Source: Armatimonadota bacterium
Lineage (GTDB): Bacteria > Armatimonadota > UBA10988
Reading direction: 5' to 3'
Length of the DNA: 33,177 bases
NCBI GenBank assembly: GCA_016235455.1
Contig: JACRKZ010000139.1
Span: forward strand, 1 to 33,177
Shown piece after piece: positions 8,336 to 16,413 of the stretch. Position 1 is the first letter of the stretch. Each line of letters starts with the position of its first letter. The position numbers and the translations under genes were made by a program. The notes under the pieces are model-generated. The model was not told the DNA's origin. It ran no database searches and saw only the letters and a list, made by a program, of their open reading frames with translations.

Positions 8336-8404
8336 GTCCCCCCGCGTGCGGGGGGACGGTCATTGGGCTCCCTTCCCGCTCGCGGGGAGGGTTGGGATGG
8401 GGGC
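8336..8404. repeat. Palindromic intergenic repeat, copy 1 (two hairpins)
   Basis: Two hairpins lie between the convergent GH2 and GH5 genes. The first is GTCCCCCCGC (8336-8345) pairing perfectly with GCGGGGGGAC (8348-8357) across a 2-base loop. The second is CCCTTCCCGC (8370-8379) pairing with GCGGGGAGGG (8382-8391) with one G-T wobble. The 3' stretch 8382-8404 recurs at 17639-17661 with 21 of 23 bases identical, so this is a dispersed element. It may also end transcription from both sides. Confidence 0.7.
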
Positions 8405-8414
8405 TGCTCGCGAC

Positions 8415-9953
8415 TCAGTACCGCTGAATCAGCTCCAGCATCTTCCGATCCAGCTTCAGGCCCTCATAGTCCTCATACTGCACGTCCCGGCGGCCGCTGT
8501 CGAAGATGCCAAAACCGCCGCGGAAGTTCCACATGGCCCAGCCCCAGCCGAGCTCCTGCCAGTTGCGCAGGCAGTCTTCCATCCAGCGCAGGACCACGTC
8601 GTGCGGTGTGAAGGAGAACGCGCCCCACTCGCCGACCATGATTCCGCCACCGGCCTTCTCCCAGGCCACGAACGGCCCGCACACCTGCTGGCGCAGTGTG
8701 CTGCCATCCTCTTTGGTGGTCGACGAGAACGGCGCGCCGGCCACCGCGGGCTGGTAGGTCAATTCGGCCGGCCGTTTGCCCCAATCGTTGCTCAGGGCCA
8801 CTTCGTGCGTGGTTCCGTCTGCGCGGACCAGGGCCAGCTTGGTCAGCGTCAGCCAGTCGCCGCTCTCCACACCGACCTCGATCTTGGCCGCACCGGCTGG
8901 CAGCTCGATGTCGTAGGCCTTGTCGTAGATGTTCTGGTAGATGTTCCACTGGGCCATGTGGCGAGCTTCTTTCCACTCGCCCTGGCCAGGACCACAGACG
9001 AAATCCTTGTTCCAGACCGGCTGCCCGTCGGCCTTGACCACCAGCTTGGCCCGGCCCGACACCACGTCCACGGTCAGGCGTAGCGTCTTGGCCTCGGCCA
9101 CCGGACCGGTCAGCGTCAGCGGCTTGTGTGCCTCCTCGGGCATGCCCGGCTTCTTGGGCTCCACCAACAGGCCATTGGCCAGCACATGCGGCCAGGTGGG
9201 CACGGGTAGCCGATCGCCGCCGGAGATCCAGGAGGCCTTGTAGTGGGTGATGCCCATCGGCGCGTAGCCGCGCGTGGCCTGGGCCACCTGCAGGTCCAGC
9301 AGGCCCATGGCCGGCTGCGTGCCCCATTGCAGACCGTCGGACACGATGAGCCGCTGCGGGTCCTCGCGGCGGATAGCCTCAATGATCGGCTTGACGACCT
9401 TCACATAGTCGGCCTCGCTCACGCCGGCGGGCTCGTTGAACAGGTTGAAGCTGAGCCGCTCATTGGGGATGCCCCGGTAGCGCTTGGCGAAGGTGGCCCA
9501 ATGCAGCGCGCAGACGCGCTGCGCCTCGGCGTCGCTCCACAGGCTCTTGGCCTCGGGCGGGCTGGCCACGGTGTAGCCTGGCGCACGGTGGAAGTTAATC
9601 ATCACGTGCACGCCGTACTGCTTGCCGTATTCGACCGCCTGGTCGATCTCGGCCAGGCACTTCTCATCGAACCGCTCCCAGTCGCCGTCGACCAGCCAGC
9701 AGCGGTAGTCCATGGGCAGGCGCACGAAGTTGAACCCCAGCTTGTGGATCAGCTGGAAGTCCTTCTCGGAGAAGGGCTTATTGCTCGCCTTCTGGAACTT
9801 CTCCAGCAGGTTGAACCCGCGCCAGCGCGGCAGGTGGTTCCAGCTCGCGGGCATCCAGGTAACCTCGTCGGCGGCCTGGCAGCCGGCGGCGCAGGCCAGG
9901 GTCAAGGACAGCATGGCAACTCTTCTCCACATCGTGCATCGGGCTCTGTCCAT
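8415..9953 (-). CDS. Exported GH5-family glycosidase with an inserted domain
   Basis: Protein of 512 residues. An N-terminal hydrophobic segment (MLSLTLACAAGCQAADE) is a signal peptide; AAGC is only a weak lipobox. The barrel starts at WRGFNLLEKF. The acid/base glutamate is Glu174 in FNLFNEPAG and the nucleophile is Glu442 in MVGEWGAFSF, both in classic GH5 contexts. Between them, at about residues 275-390, lies a beta-rich segment (LTLTGPVAEAKTLRLTVDVV through ESGDWLTLTKLALV). It looks like a carbohydrate-binding sandwich inserted in the barrel. The start at 9953 has GGGAGA upstream at good spacing; the open frame beyond it is a shadow of the divergent gene. Likely substrates are beta-glucan or mannan; specificity cannot be told. 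Confidence 0.88.
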   Translation of the reverse strand: MDRARCTMWRRVAMLSLTLACAAGCQAADEVTWMPASWNHLPRWRGFNLLEKFQKASNKPFSEKDFQLIHKLGFNFVRLPMDYRCWLVDGDWERFDEKCLAEIDQAVEYGKQYGVHVMINFHRAPGYTVASPPEAKSLWSDAEAQRVCALHWATFAKRYRGIPNERLSFNLFNEPAGVSEADYVKVVKPIIEAIRREDPQRLIVSDGLQWGTQPAMGLLDLQVAQATRGYAPMGITHYKASWISGGDRLPVPTWPHVLANGLLVEPKKPGMPEEAHKPLTLTGPVAEAKTLRLTVDVVSGRAKLVVKADGQPVWNKDFVCGPGQGEWKEARHMAQWNIYQNIYDKAYDIELPAGAAKIEVGVESGDWLTLTKLALVRADGTTHEVALSNDWGKRPAELTYQPAVAGAPFSSTTKEDGSTLRQQVCGPFVAWEKAGGGIMVGEWGAFSFTPHDVVLRWMEDCLRNWQELGWGWAMWNFRGGFGIFDSGRRDVQYEDYEGLKLDRKMLELIQRY

Positions 9954-10029
9954 GGCGATCTCTCCCGTGGCGCAAGGGACGACCAGAGTCGAGGCCACGT
10001 TCCCGGCGAGCATTTTCGGAGGACTCGCT

Positions 10030-10070
10030 CTGTCTCCTGCCAATCGGTAACCGGCAAGGACAGGAGACAG
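10030..10070 (+). promoter_or_regulatory. Perfect inverted repeat enclosing the ribosome-binding site of the heparinase-like gene
   Basis: CTGTCTCCTG (10030-10039) is the exact reverse complement of CAGGAGACAG (10061-10070), with 21 bases between. The right arm contains AGGAG (10062-10066), which sits seven bases before ATG 10074. The loop carries a further near-palindrome, CGGTAACCG (10045-10053). In RNA this could fold to hide the ribosome-binding site; in DNA it could be an operator in the divergent promoter region shared with the GH5 gene. Confidence 0.6.
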
Positions 10071-10073
10071 CGA

Positions 10074-12422
10074 ATGACTCGTGCAGCGGCTCTGTTGATG
10101 GTGGTGGTGACTGCCGGATGCGCCCAGACGCCGCCCACGCCGCCCAATCCGCGCGCGGCCGAGATCGCGCCGATGTTGGCCAAGCAGCCCACGGGTCTGG
10201 GCAAGCCGATCAGCGACCGCGCCTGCTGGGATCTGCTGGCGGCCAGCGAGGCCGGCGCCGATGTCGTCAAGAACGCGGCCAACCTGCTCCGCACACCACT
10301 GCCCGAGCAGCCGGACGACCTGTTCCTCGAGTTCTCGCGCAACGGCAATCGCACGCGCTGGCAGAACGTGGCCGCCCGTCGCCGTGGCCGCATCGACACT
10401 TTCACGGTGGCCGAGTGCCTGGAGAACAAGGGGCGCTTCATCCGCCCCCTGGAGGAGGCCATCGCCGCGCTCTGTGCCGAGCGCACCTGGCTCATGCCCG
10501 CCCACGACGGCAAGCTGGACAACTTCAACGGCAAGGTCGTCGACATCGACCTGGCCTCCTCGGCGCTCGGCTGGCGTCTGGGCACCAGTGCCTGGCTGCT
10601 GGGCGACAAACTCTCGGCGGCCACCCGCGCGCTGATCGCGGACAACGTGGCCAAGCGCGTCACCACGCCGTTTCGCGACATGATCGAGGGGCGCCGTGGC
10701 CGGAACTGGTGGATGACCACCACCAACAACTGGAACGCCGTGTGCCTGGCCGGCAGCACCGGGGCGGCCTTGGTGACCATCGACAAGGCCGAGGACCGCG
10801 CGGTGTTCGTGGCGGGCGCCGAGCAGTACATCCAGAACTTCCTGAAGGGCTTCACGCCTGACGGCTACTGCTCCGAGGGCATGGGCTACTGGAACTACGG
10901 GTTCGGCAACTTCGTGGACCTGGCCGAGACTCTGAACCAGGCCACCGGCGGCAAGCTCGACCTGCTCGCCAATCCGGCGGCCAAGGCACCGGCGAGCTTC
11001 GGCCCAGGTTTGGAGATCACCAGCGGCGTCTATCCCGCCTTCGCCGACTGTGGCGTCGGCGCGCAGCCCAGTGCCGTCATCATGGCCTATCTCAACAAGC
11101 GCTTCGACCTCGGCCTGGCCCAGTATGCGCAGATGCCGGCGCGCTCGGCTATGGGCGATCTGGTCTCGACGCTGCTCTACGCGCTGCCCAACTCACTCAG
11201 CGCCAAGCCGGCGACGACGGTGGCCGCGGCGGTCCGGCCGGTGCGCACGTACTTCAAGGACGCGGGCATCCTCATCGACCGGCCTGGCGACGGCGGTTGC
11301 CGCCTCGGTGTCGCCCTCAAGGGCGGCAACAACAACGAGCACCACAACCACAACGACGTGGGCTCGTACGTGGTCGTGGTCGGCGGCAGCCCCGTGCTGC
11401 TCGACCCGGGCGCGGAGGCCTATACGGCACGCACCTTCAGTTCACGACGCTACGAGAGCAAGCTGCTCAACAGCTTCGGCCATGCCGTGCCGCGCGTGGC
11501 CGGCAAGCTCCAGGCCGAGGGCGCCGAGTCGCGGGGCAAGGTGCTCGCCGCCGAGTTTGGCGACCAGGCTGACACTTATCGCCTCGACCTGGCAAGCTGC
11601 TACCGCGTGCCGGAGTTGACCCGGCTCGAGCGCAACTGGGTCTTCTCTCGTGCGGCCGAGGGCTCGCTGGTGGTCACCGATACCGTGGCTTTCACGTCGC
11701 CGCAGAGCTTCGGCACCGCGATGATCACCGCGGGCAGCTGGAAGCAGATCGCGCCCGACACCTTCCTGGCCGGCTATGCGGGCGAGGTGGTCCAGGTCAA
11801 GATCGCCGTCGAGGGCGGCGAGTTTGCCACCGACATCGTCCAGATCAAAGAGGAGTCGTCGGTCCAGCCCTACCGGCTCGGCATCGAGATGACCAAGCCC
11901 GTGACCAACGCCGCGATCACCATGACCATCACGCCGGCCCGGTTGCCGGGCGAGACGGGCGGGTCGTTGCTGCGCGACGGCTCGTTCGAGACGGCGGAGT
12001 GGTTCTGGACGCTGGGCGCGGCCGACCTGGCCAAGGTGGAGGCGCTGCCCGAGGGTGGCCAGGCGCTGCACATCACGGACGCCGCCGCCGACCGCGGTAC
12101 CGATATCAACTCGACGCGCATGGACGCCGCCGGCGACCGATCCTATGTGTTCACCGGACGCGTGAAGCACGTCAAGGGCGCCGGTATCGGCGTGTATGTC
12201 AACTGCTACGACGATTCGGGCAACCGCCTCAATCCCATCGATGGCAACGGCAATATGGCGCCGATCGGCACGCTGAGCGGCGCCGAAGGTAAGTGGGTGG
12301 ACATCGCCATCCCCTTCAAGACACCCGCCGGCACGACGCGCATGGCGCTCTGGATCCACAGCTTCAACGGCGCGCAGGTGGACGCCTACCTGGACAAGCT
12401 GGCCATCATGCCGGTGCGGTAG
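10074..12422 (+). CDS. Heparinase II/III-like lipoprotein (polysaccharide lyase family)
   Basis: Protein of 782 residues. The N-terminus MTRAAALLMVVVTAGCAQ has a clean lipobox (TAGC), so it is probably membrane-anchored outside the cytoplasm. An alpha-helical toroid region follows (RNWWMTTTNNWNAVCLAG, FTPDGYCSEGMGYWNYGF). After it comes the beta-sandwich with the family hallmark GGNNNEHHNHNDVGSY near residues 415-432, whose His/Asn residues are typical of heparinase II/III and related alginate or hyaluronate lyases. The last part, from about residue 628 (RDGSFETAEWFW), looks like a carbohydrate-binding jelly-roll. The start is set by AGGAG seven bases upstream and by the signal peptide. The gene is divergent from the GH5 gene and convergent with putA. 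The substrate is probably an acidic polysaccharide; this is inference. Confidence 0.88.
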   Translation: MTRAAALLMVVVTAGCAQTPPTPPNPRAAEIAPMLAKQPTGLGKPISDRACWDLLAASEAGADVVKNAANLLRTPLPEQPDDLFLEFSRNGNRTRWQNVAARRRGRIDTFTVAECLENKGRFIRPLEEAIAALCAERTWLMPAHDGKLDNFNGKVVDIDLASSALGWRLGTSAWLLGDKLSAATRALIADNVAKRVTTPFRDMIEGRRGRNWWMTTTNNWNAVCLAGSTGAALVTIDKAEDRAVFVAGAEQYIQNFLKGFTPDGYCSEGMGYWNYGFGNFVDLAETLNQATGGKLDLLANPAAKAPASFGPGLEITSGVYPAFADCGVGAQPSAVIMAYLNKRFDLGLAQYAQMPARSAMGDLVSTLLYALPNSLSAKPATTVAAAVRPVRTYFKDAGILIDRPGDGGCRLGVALKGGNNNEHHNHNDVGSYVVVVGGSPVLLDPGAEAYTARTFSSRRYESKLLNSFGHAVPRVAGKLQAEGAESRGKVLAAEFGDQADTYRLDLASCYRVPELTRLERNWVFSRAAEGSLVVTDTVAFTSPQSFGTAMITAGSWKQIAPDTFLAGYAGEVVQVKIAVEGGEFATDIVQIKEESSVQPYRLGIEMTKPVTNAAITMTITPARLPGETGGSLLRDGSFETAEWFWTLGAADLAKVEALPEGGQALHITDAAADRGTDINSTRMDAAGDRSYVFTGRVKHVKGAGIGVYVNCYDDSGNRLNPIDGNGNMAPIGTLSGAEGKWVDIAIPFKTPAGTTRMALWIHSFNGAQVDAYLDKLAIMPVR

Positions 12423-12437
12423 GCCCGCCGGCGCCTA
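12420..12437. terminator. Short inverted repeat containing both convergent stop codons
   Basis: TAGGC (12420-12424) and GCCTA (12433-12437) are inverted repeats around a GCCGGC core (12427-12432). The left TAG is the stop of the heparinase-like gene and the right CTA is the stop of putA on the other strand. Only 12 bases separate the two genes, so this compact palindrome is the only candidate for termination. The stem is short. Confidence 0.3.
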
Positions 12438-15389
12438 TGATTGCAGTTCGGGCATCATGCCTCGGCGCATGGTGTTCTCGCTGCAGACGCGCGGGTCGGC
12501 GAACTGGAGCAGGTAGTTGGGTCCGCCGGCCTTGGTGCCGATGCCGCTGTGCCCGTGTCCGCCGAACGGCTGGCGGCCGACCACCGCGCCAGTGCAGCCG
12601 CGGTTGAGGTAGAGGTTGCCCACGCGGAAGCGCTGGCGGGCGAGTTCCAAGTGGCTGGGCAGACGCGAGAAGACGGCGCCGGTGAGGAAGAACCGGGTAC
12701 CTAAGGCCACGTCGAGTGCGGCCTCGAACGTCGGCACGCGGTGCAGGGCCAACACTGGCGCGAACAGCTCCTCTTGCATCAGCCAGTGGTTCGCGTCGGC
12801 CACCTCGAACAGCATCGGCGGCAGATACCAGCCCTCGGCCGGCACGGTGCCGCGGTGCAGGAGCTTGGCGCCGTCGACCTGGGCGAGCCGCGCCATCAGC
12901 CGCTCGGCGGCCTTGGGATCGGCCAGCGGCGGCACCTGACAGGCGGGGTCGTGCGGCGCGGTGACCAGCAGGCTGCGGCAAGCCTCGAGCAGGCGCTCGG
13001 TGAAGTGCTCCGCGGCCGAGCCCACCACGATGACGCGCGAGCAGGCGGAGCACTTCTGGCCGGCGAAGCCGAAGGCGCTCTTGACCACTCCCGCCACGGC
13101 TTCGTCGAGATCGGCGTCCTCATCAACGATGATTGCGTTCTTGCCGCCCATCTCGCAGACGACGCGCCGCACCTGCGGCTGATCGAGGCTGGTCTGCGCA
13201 GCGCGCGCGACGATGCTCAGCCCGACCTCACGCCCACCGGTGAAGGCGACTTGGGCCACCTTGGGGTGCTCCACCAGTCGCATACCGACCTTCTCGCCAG
13301 GGCCGGGCAGGAACTGCACCACGCCAGTGGGGAAGCCGGCTTCCACGCAAGCGCGGTAGAGCCCATGCGCGACCGCGGCCGACAAGCTGGACGGCTTGAG
13401 CAGCACGGTGTTGCCCGCGACCAGCGCGGCGGCGGCCATACCGGTGAGGATGGCCAAGGGAAAGTTCCAGGGCGCAATGACGACTGTCGGCCCGCGGCCT
13501 TCGTACCACATCTCATTGGCCTCGCCCGCCGGGCTGAGGCAGGCGCGATGGCCCAGTTCTGGCTCGGCCTGGCGGGCGTAGTAGCGACAGAAGTCCACCG
13601 CCTCGGCTACGTCGGCGTCGGCCTCACGCCAGGGCTTGCCCACTTCCCACACGCAGAGCGCCGACAGCGTGTCTCGGTCACGTGCAAGGATGTCGCCGAG
13701 CCGATCCAGCAAGGCCACGCGCTGGGCCAACGGCGTGTCGCGCCAGGCTGGCCAGGCGGCCCAGGCTGCTGCGGCCGCTGTGTCGGCCTCGGCTTCGGTG
13801 GCCATCGTGACCTGGCTGACCACCGTGTCGCCGTCGCCGGGGTAGCAGCGCGCCACGCCTTGGGCGTCGAGTCGATCGCGCCCGGCAACGGCCACCGGCA
13901 CGGACAGCGGTAGTCGCGCCCGCATGGCAGTGACGGCCTGGCCGAAGGCAGACTGGCGCGCGGGATCGGCGAAGTCGGTCAGCGGGCAGCAGGTGTAGCC
14001 GGTGTCCAGCGCGGGCGCTGGCAACGGTGCGGCTTGCTCCGCGCTGGGTGCGGCCAGCAACTGCGCCACATCGACGCCATCGTGGTGGCTGAGCCGCAGA
14101 AAGCCGGAGTTGGAGGTGTTCTCGAGCAACCGGCGCACCAGATAGGCCACGCCTGGCAGCAGGTCGCCCACGGGCGAGTAGACGCGCACGCGGTAGCCGA
14201 GGTTGCGCACGGCCTTGCGCTCGGGGTCGCCCATGCCATAGAGCATCTGCGCCTCGATGGCCTCGGGCGGCAGACCCAGGCTGCGCGCCGTGACCAGCGC
14301 GGCCGTCATCGAGCGCACGTTGTGGCTGGCGAAGGCGCAGGAGATGTGCTCACTGGCCTCCAGCAGCTGTCGCGCCACGGCCTCGTAGTTGGCATCGGTG
14401 GCCGGCTTCTCTGTGAACACCGGACAGCGGTGGCCGTTCTGCTGCGACAGCGCTACCTCGTACTGCCAGTAGGCGCCCTTGACCAGCCGCACGGTGAGCG
14501 GCGCGCCGCGACGTCTGGCGAGTTCGATGACGCGCTGCGCATCGTTGGCCGCGTCGGTAAGGTAGGCCTGGATGACCACGCCCAGGTGCGGGTACTCGCG
14601 CAGCTCGGGGTCCATCGCCAGCCGCTCGAAGAGACCGAGGATGATCGGCCGGATGGCATACTGCTCCAGGTCGAGGTTGACCAAGGCGCCCTTCTGGGCC
14701 GCGCGCACAAACAGCGGACGTACGCGCTCCAGGGCACGCTCGATACTGCCGTCGATGTCGACGGGGTCCAGACAGGCCGACATGGCCGATACCTTGACCG
14801 AGACGTTCACTCGTGGGATCGGACCACGATGGTCGCGGTCCAGGCGCGGATCGGGCTTCCAGCCCTGCGCCTCGGTGGTCAGGTGGTCAATGAGGTCGAG
14901 ATAGCGCGCCTGGTATGCGGCCGATTCTGACTCCGAGACGGTGGTCTCGCCCAGCAGGTCGCAGGTGAACGCGAGACCCTCCCGGCGTAGACCGCGCAGC
15001 GTGGCCACGGCCGTCTTGGCATCTTGGCCGACAATGAACCGCTCTGCCAGACCGGTGATGTTGGCGCGGATGGTGCGCGCCGCGAGGCCCGCGGTCAGGC
15101 CGCCGGAGGCCAGCTTGATGGCGCCGCCCAGCACCGCGCCCAGATCGCGGTCGTCGCGCTGCAGGTACTCGCGCACGTGTTCGGAGATGGGCTCGGTGCC
15201 GGTCAGCACCGGCATCACGTCCACCAGCCTGAACAGGTCGGTCTTGAAGTCCGGATCCGCCATGGCCCAGTCCATCAGCTTGCCCTGCCAGAAGTCCCGG
15301 TTGAACAGCCCTGGTACCTCCCCGGCGATCTGCTTCCACAGATCGGCGCCAAACAACTGCACCTGCGCCTCAAGCTCCCTGGGTTCCAT
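12435..15389 (-). CDS. putA: Bifunctional proline dehydrogenase / glutamate semialdehyde dehydrogenase
   Basis: Protein of 984 residues that converts proline to glutamate in two steps. The N-terminal proline dehydrogenase barrel carries NVSVKVSAM, the FAD-site motif RLVKGAYWQYE, and SHNVRS, then YGMGDPERKAVRNLGYRVRV and YSPVGDLLPGVAYLVRRLLE. The C-terminal aldehyde dehydrogenase begins near residue 510, with VIAPWNFPLAILTGMAAAAL, Glu746 in VCEMGGKNA and the catalytic Cys780 in GQKCSACSR. There is no N-terminal DNA-binding domain like that of E. coli PutA, so it is the enzymatic type rather than the trifunctional repressor. ATG 15389 was chosen because GGAGGA lies seven bases upstream; an in-frame ATG further up lacks one. 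Proline oxidation has no obvious link to the carbohydrate genes around it. Confidence 0.95.
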   Translation of the reverse strand: MEPRELEAQVQLFGADLWKQIAGEVPGLFNRDFWQGKLMDWAMADPDFKTDLFRLVDVMPVLTGTEPISEHVREYLQRDDRDLGAVLGGAIKLASGGLTAGLAARTIRANITGLAERFIVGQDAKTAVATLRGLRREGLAFTCDLLGETTVSESESAAYQARYLDLIDHLTTEAQGWKPDPRLDRDHRGPIPRVNVSVKVSAMSACLDPVDIDGSIERALERVRPLFVRAAQKGALVNLDLEQYAIRPIILGLFERLAMDPELREYPHLGVVIQAYLTDAANDAQRVIELARRRGAPLTVRLVKGAYWQYEVALSQQNGHRCPVFTEKPATDANYEAVARQLLEASEHISCAFASHNVRSMTAALVTARSLGLPPEAIEAQMLYGMGDPERKAVRNLGYRVRVYSPVGDLLPGVAYLVRRLLENTSNSGFLRLSHHDGVDVAQLLAAPSAEQAAPLPAPALDTGYTCCPLTDFADPARQSAFGQAVTAMRARLPLSVPVAVAGRDRLDAQGVARCYPGDGDTVVSQVTMATEAEADTAAAAAWAAWPAWRDTPLAQRVALLDRLGDILARDRDTLSALCVWEVGKPWREADADVAEAVDFCRYYARQAEPELGHRACLSPAGEANEMWYEGRGPTVVIAPWNFPLAILTGMAAAALVAGNTVLLKPSSLSAAVAHGLYRACVEAGFPTGVVQFLPGPGEKVGMRLVEHPKVAQVAFTGGREVGLSIVARAAQTSLDQPQVRRVVCEMGGKNAIIVDEDADLDEAVAGVVKSAFGFAGQKCSACSRVIVVGSAAEHFTERLLEACRSLLVTAPHDPACQVPPLADPKAAERLMARLAQVDGAKLLHRGTVPAEGWYLPPMLFEVADANHWLMQEELFAPVLALHRVPTFEAALDVALGTRFFLTGAVFSRLPSHLELARQRFRVGNLYLNRGCTGAVVGRQPFGGHGHSGIGTKAGGPNYLLQFADPRVCSENTMRRGMMPELQS

Positions 15390-15471
15390 CGCGCGTTCCT
15401 CCGCCAGCCTGCCGCATGATGCCAGCCGCCGGCCACTTCCGGCTTGGCGCATCCCACTGTCTTTCAGCCTG

Positions 15472-15501
15472 ATTCTACTTCAAGTGCCCGCCTCTTGGCA
15501 A
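15472..15501 (-). promoter_or_regulatory. Candidate promoter for putA
   Basis: On the minus strand TTGCCA (15501-15496) is followed after 18 bases by TAGAAT (15477-15472). It lies about 80 bases upstream of the putA start, in the divergent gap shared with the FkbM gene. This is a consensus match only. Confidence 0.35.
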
Positions 15502-15567
15502 ACGTGTGCTGCGAGGTCCCGGAGGAGCAGGCGGCGGGGCGGGGAATGGTGGAGTCGGGAGAACGGG

Positions 15568-16347
15568 ATGCCGGCCTCGAGGGCCAAGCGAATGGTGCGT
15601 TCGGCGCTGATCACGGTGCCGTGGCTGTATGACGCGCAGATGGCGTTGCGCTGGCGGATGAGCGAGCGACGCGGCCAGCCTCATGAGGAGGACTTCCGGG
15701 CGTTGCCCAGCCTCGGGCTGGCGGGTGCGCTGGTGCTCGATGTGGGCGCCAACCTGGGCCAGTCTATCGCGTCGATCAAGCTGGTGGAGCCGCGCGCGCG
15801 CATCGTCAGCTTCGAGCCCAACACGCTGTTGGGGCCGGCCTTGGCTAAGGTGGCGGCGCGCTATGACGATGTCCGTGTGGAGATGGTGGGGCTGGGCGCG
15901 CGGGACGAGGCCTGTCCGCTGTGGGTGCCGCGCGTGCGGGGCTACGACTTCCGCCAACTGGCCAGCACCGAGCCGCCAGACCCGGCCGAGACCGTAGCCT
16001 TCCTCAGCGACGAGGTGTTCTTGCGGCCCGTGCGGCCTGACGAAGTGGAGCCGCGCCGCGTGGATTGCCGACTGGTGACGCTGGACAGCCTGAACCTGCG
16101 GCCAGCGCTGATCAAGGTCGACACCGAGGGCACGGCGCCGGCGGTGCTGGCGGGCGGCATGGCGACGCTCGAAGCGTGCCGGCCGATCCTGCTGATCGAG
16201 AGCGATCCGCGACAGGTGGACGAGTTGCTGCGCGTGCTGTCGCCGTGGCGCTACCGGCTGCACGCTTGGCGCGACGGAGCGTTTGTCGCTGACGAGCCGG
16301 GGGATCTGAATAGCTGGTTCTTCGCCGACGGGAGCCCCCCCCTGTAG
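15568..16347 (+). CDS. FkbM-family SAM-dependent methyltransferase
   Basis: Protein of 259 residues. The SAM-binding motif is LVLDVGANLGQSIASIKLVE (about residues 54-73), followed by IVSFEPNTLLGPAL, the second family block. Later come VTLDSLNL and LIKVDTEGTAPAVLAGG, the conserved FkbM aspartate segment, then PILLIES. FkbM proteins usually O-methylate sugars or secondary metabolites. ATG 15568 has GGGAGA at five bases spacing; the frame is open further upstream but that part is a shadow of putA. The gene is divergent from putA. The palindromic repeat holding the insertion sequence begins right after its stop codon, so the 3' end of its transcript is probably altered. The substrate is unknown. 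Confidence 0.85.
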   Translation: MPASRAKRMVRSALITVPWLYDAQMALRWRMSERRGQPHEEDFRALPSLGLAGALVLDVGANLGQSIASIKLVEPRARIVSFEPNTLLGPALAKVAARYDDVRVEMVGLGARDEACPLWVPRVRGYDFRQLASTEPPDPAETVAFLSDEVFLRPVRPDEVEPRRVDCRLVTLDSLNLRPALIKVDTEGTAPAVLAGGMATLEACRPILLIESDPRQVDELLRVLSPWRYRLHAWRDGAFVADEPGDLNSWFFADGSPPL

Positions 16348-16352
16348 TCCTC

Positions 16353-16360
16353 CCGCGAGC
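16353..16360. repeat. Target-site duplication, left copy
   Basis: CCGCGAGC directly abuts the left terminal inverted repeat and is repeated exactly at 17633-17640 next to the right end. An 8-base duplication is in the range of IS4-family elements. Confidence 0.75.
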
Positions 16361-16381
16361 CTGACCCTGAGTCACATCGTC
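16361..16381 (+). repeat. Left terminal inverted repeat of the IS element
   Basis: It begins CTGACCCTGAGTCACATC. Compared with the reverse complement of 17612-17632 it matches at 16 of 21 positions by hand alignment. Confidence 0.75.
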
Positions 16382-16413
16382 AAGCCGAGTGTCCATCGGG
16401 ACAGGAGGCGACG

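Noticed and set aside
9243..10073. Apparent 277-residue N-terminal extension of the heparinase-like protein
   Set aside because: It runs opposite the GH5 gene, and the lipoprotein signal plus ribosome-binding site place the start at 10074.
9954..10505. Apparent N-terminal extension of the GH5 protein
   Set aside because: It is antisense to the heparinase-like gene. The signal peptide and GGGAGA place the start at 9953.
15444..15632. Small open frame starting ATG 15444
   Set aside because: It overlaps the putA promoter region and the true FkbM start in another frame, and has no recognisable content.
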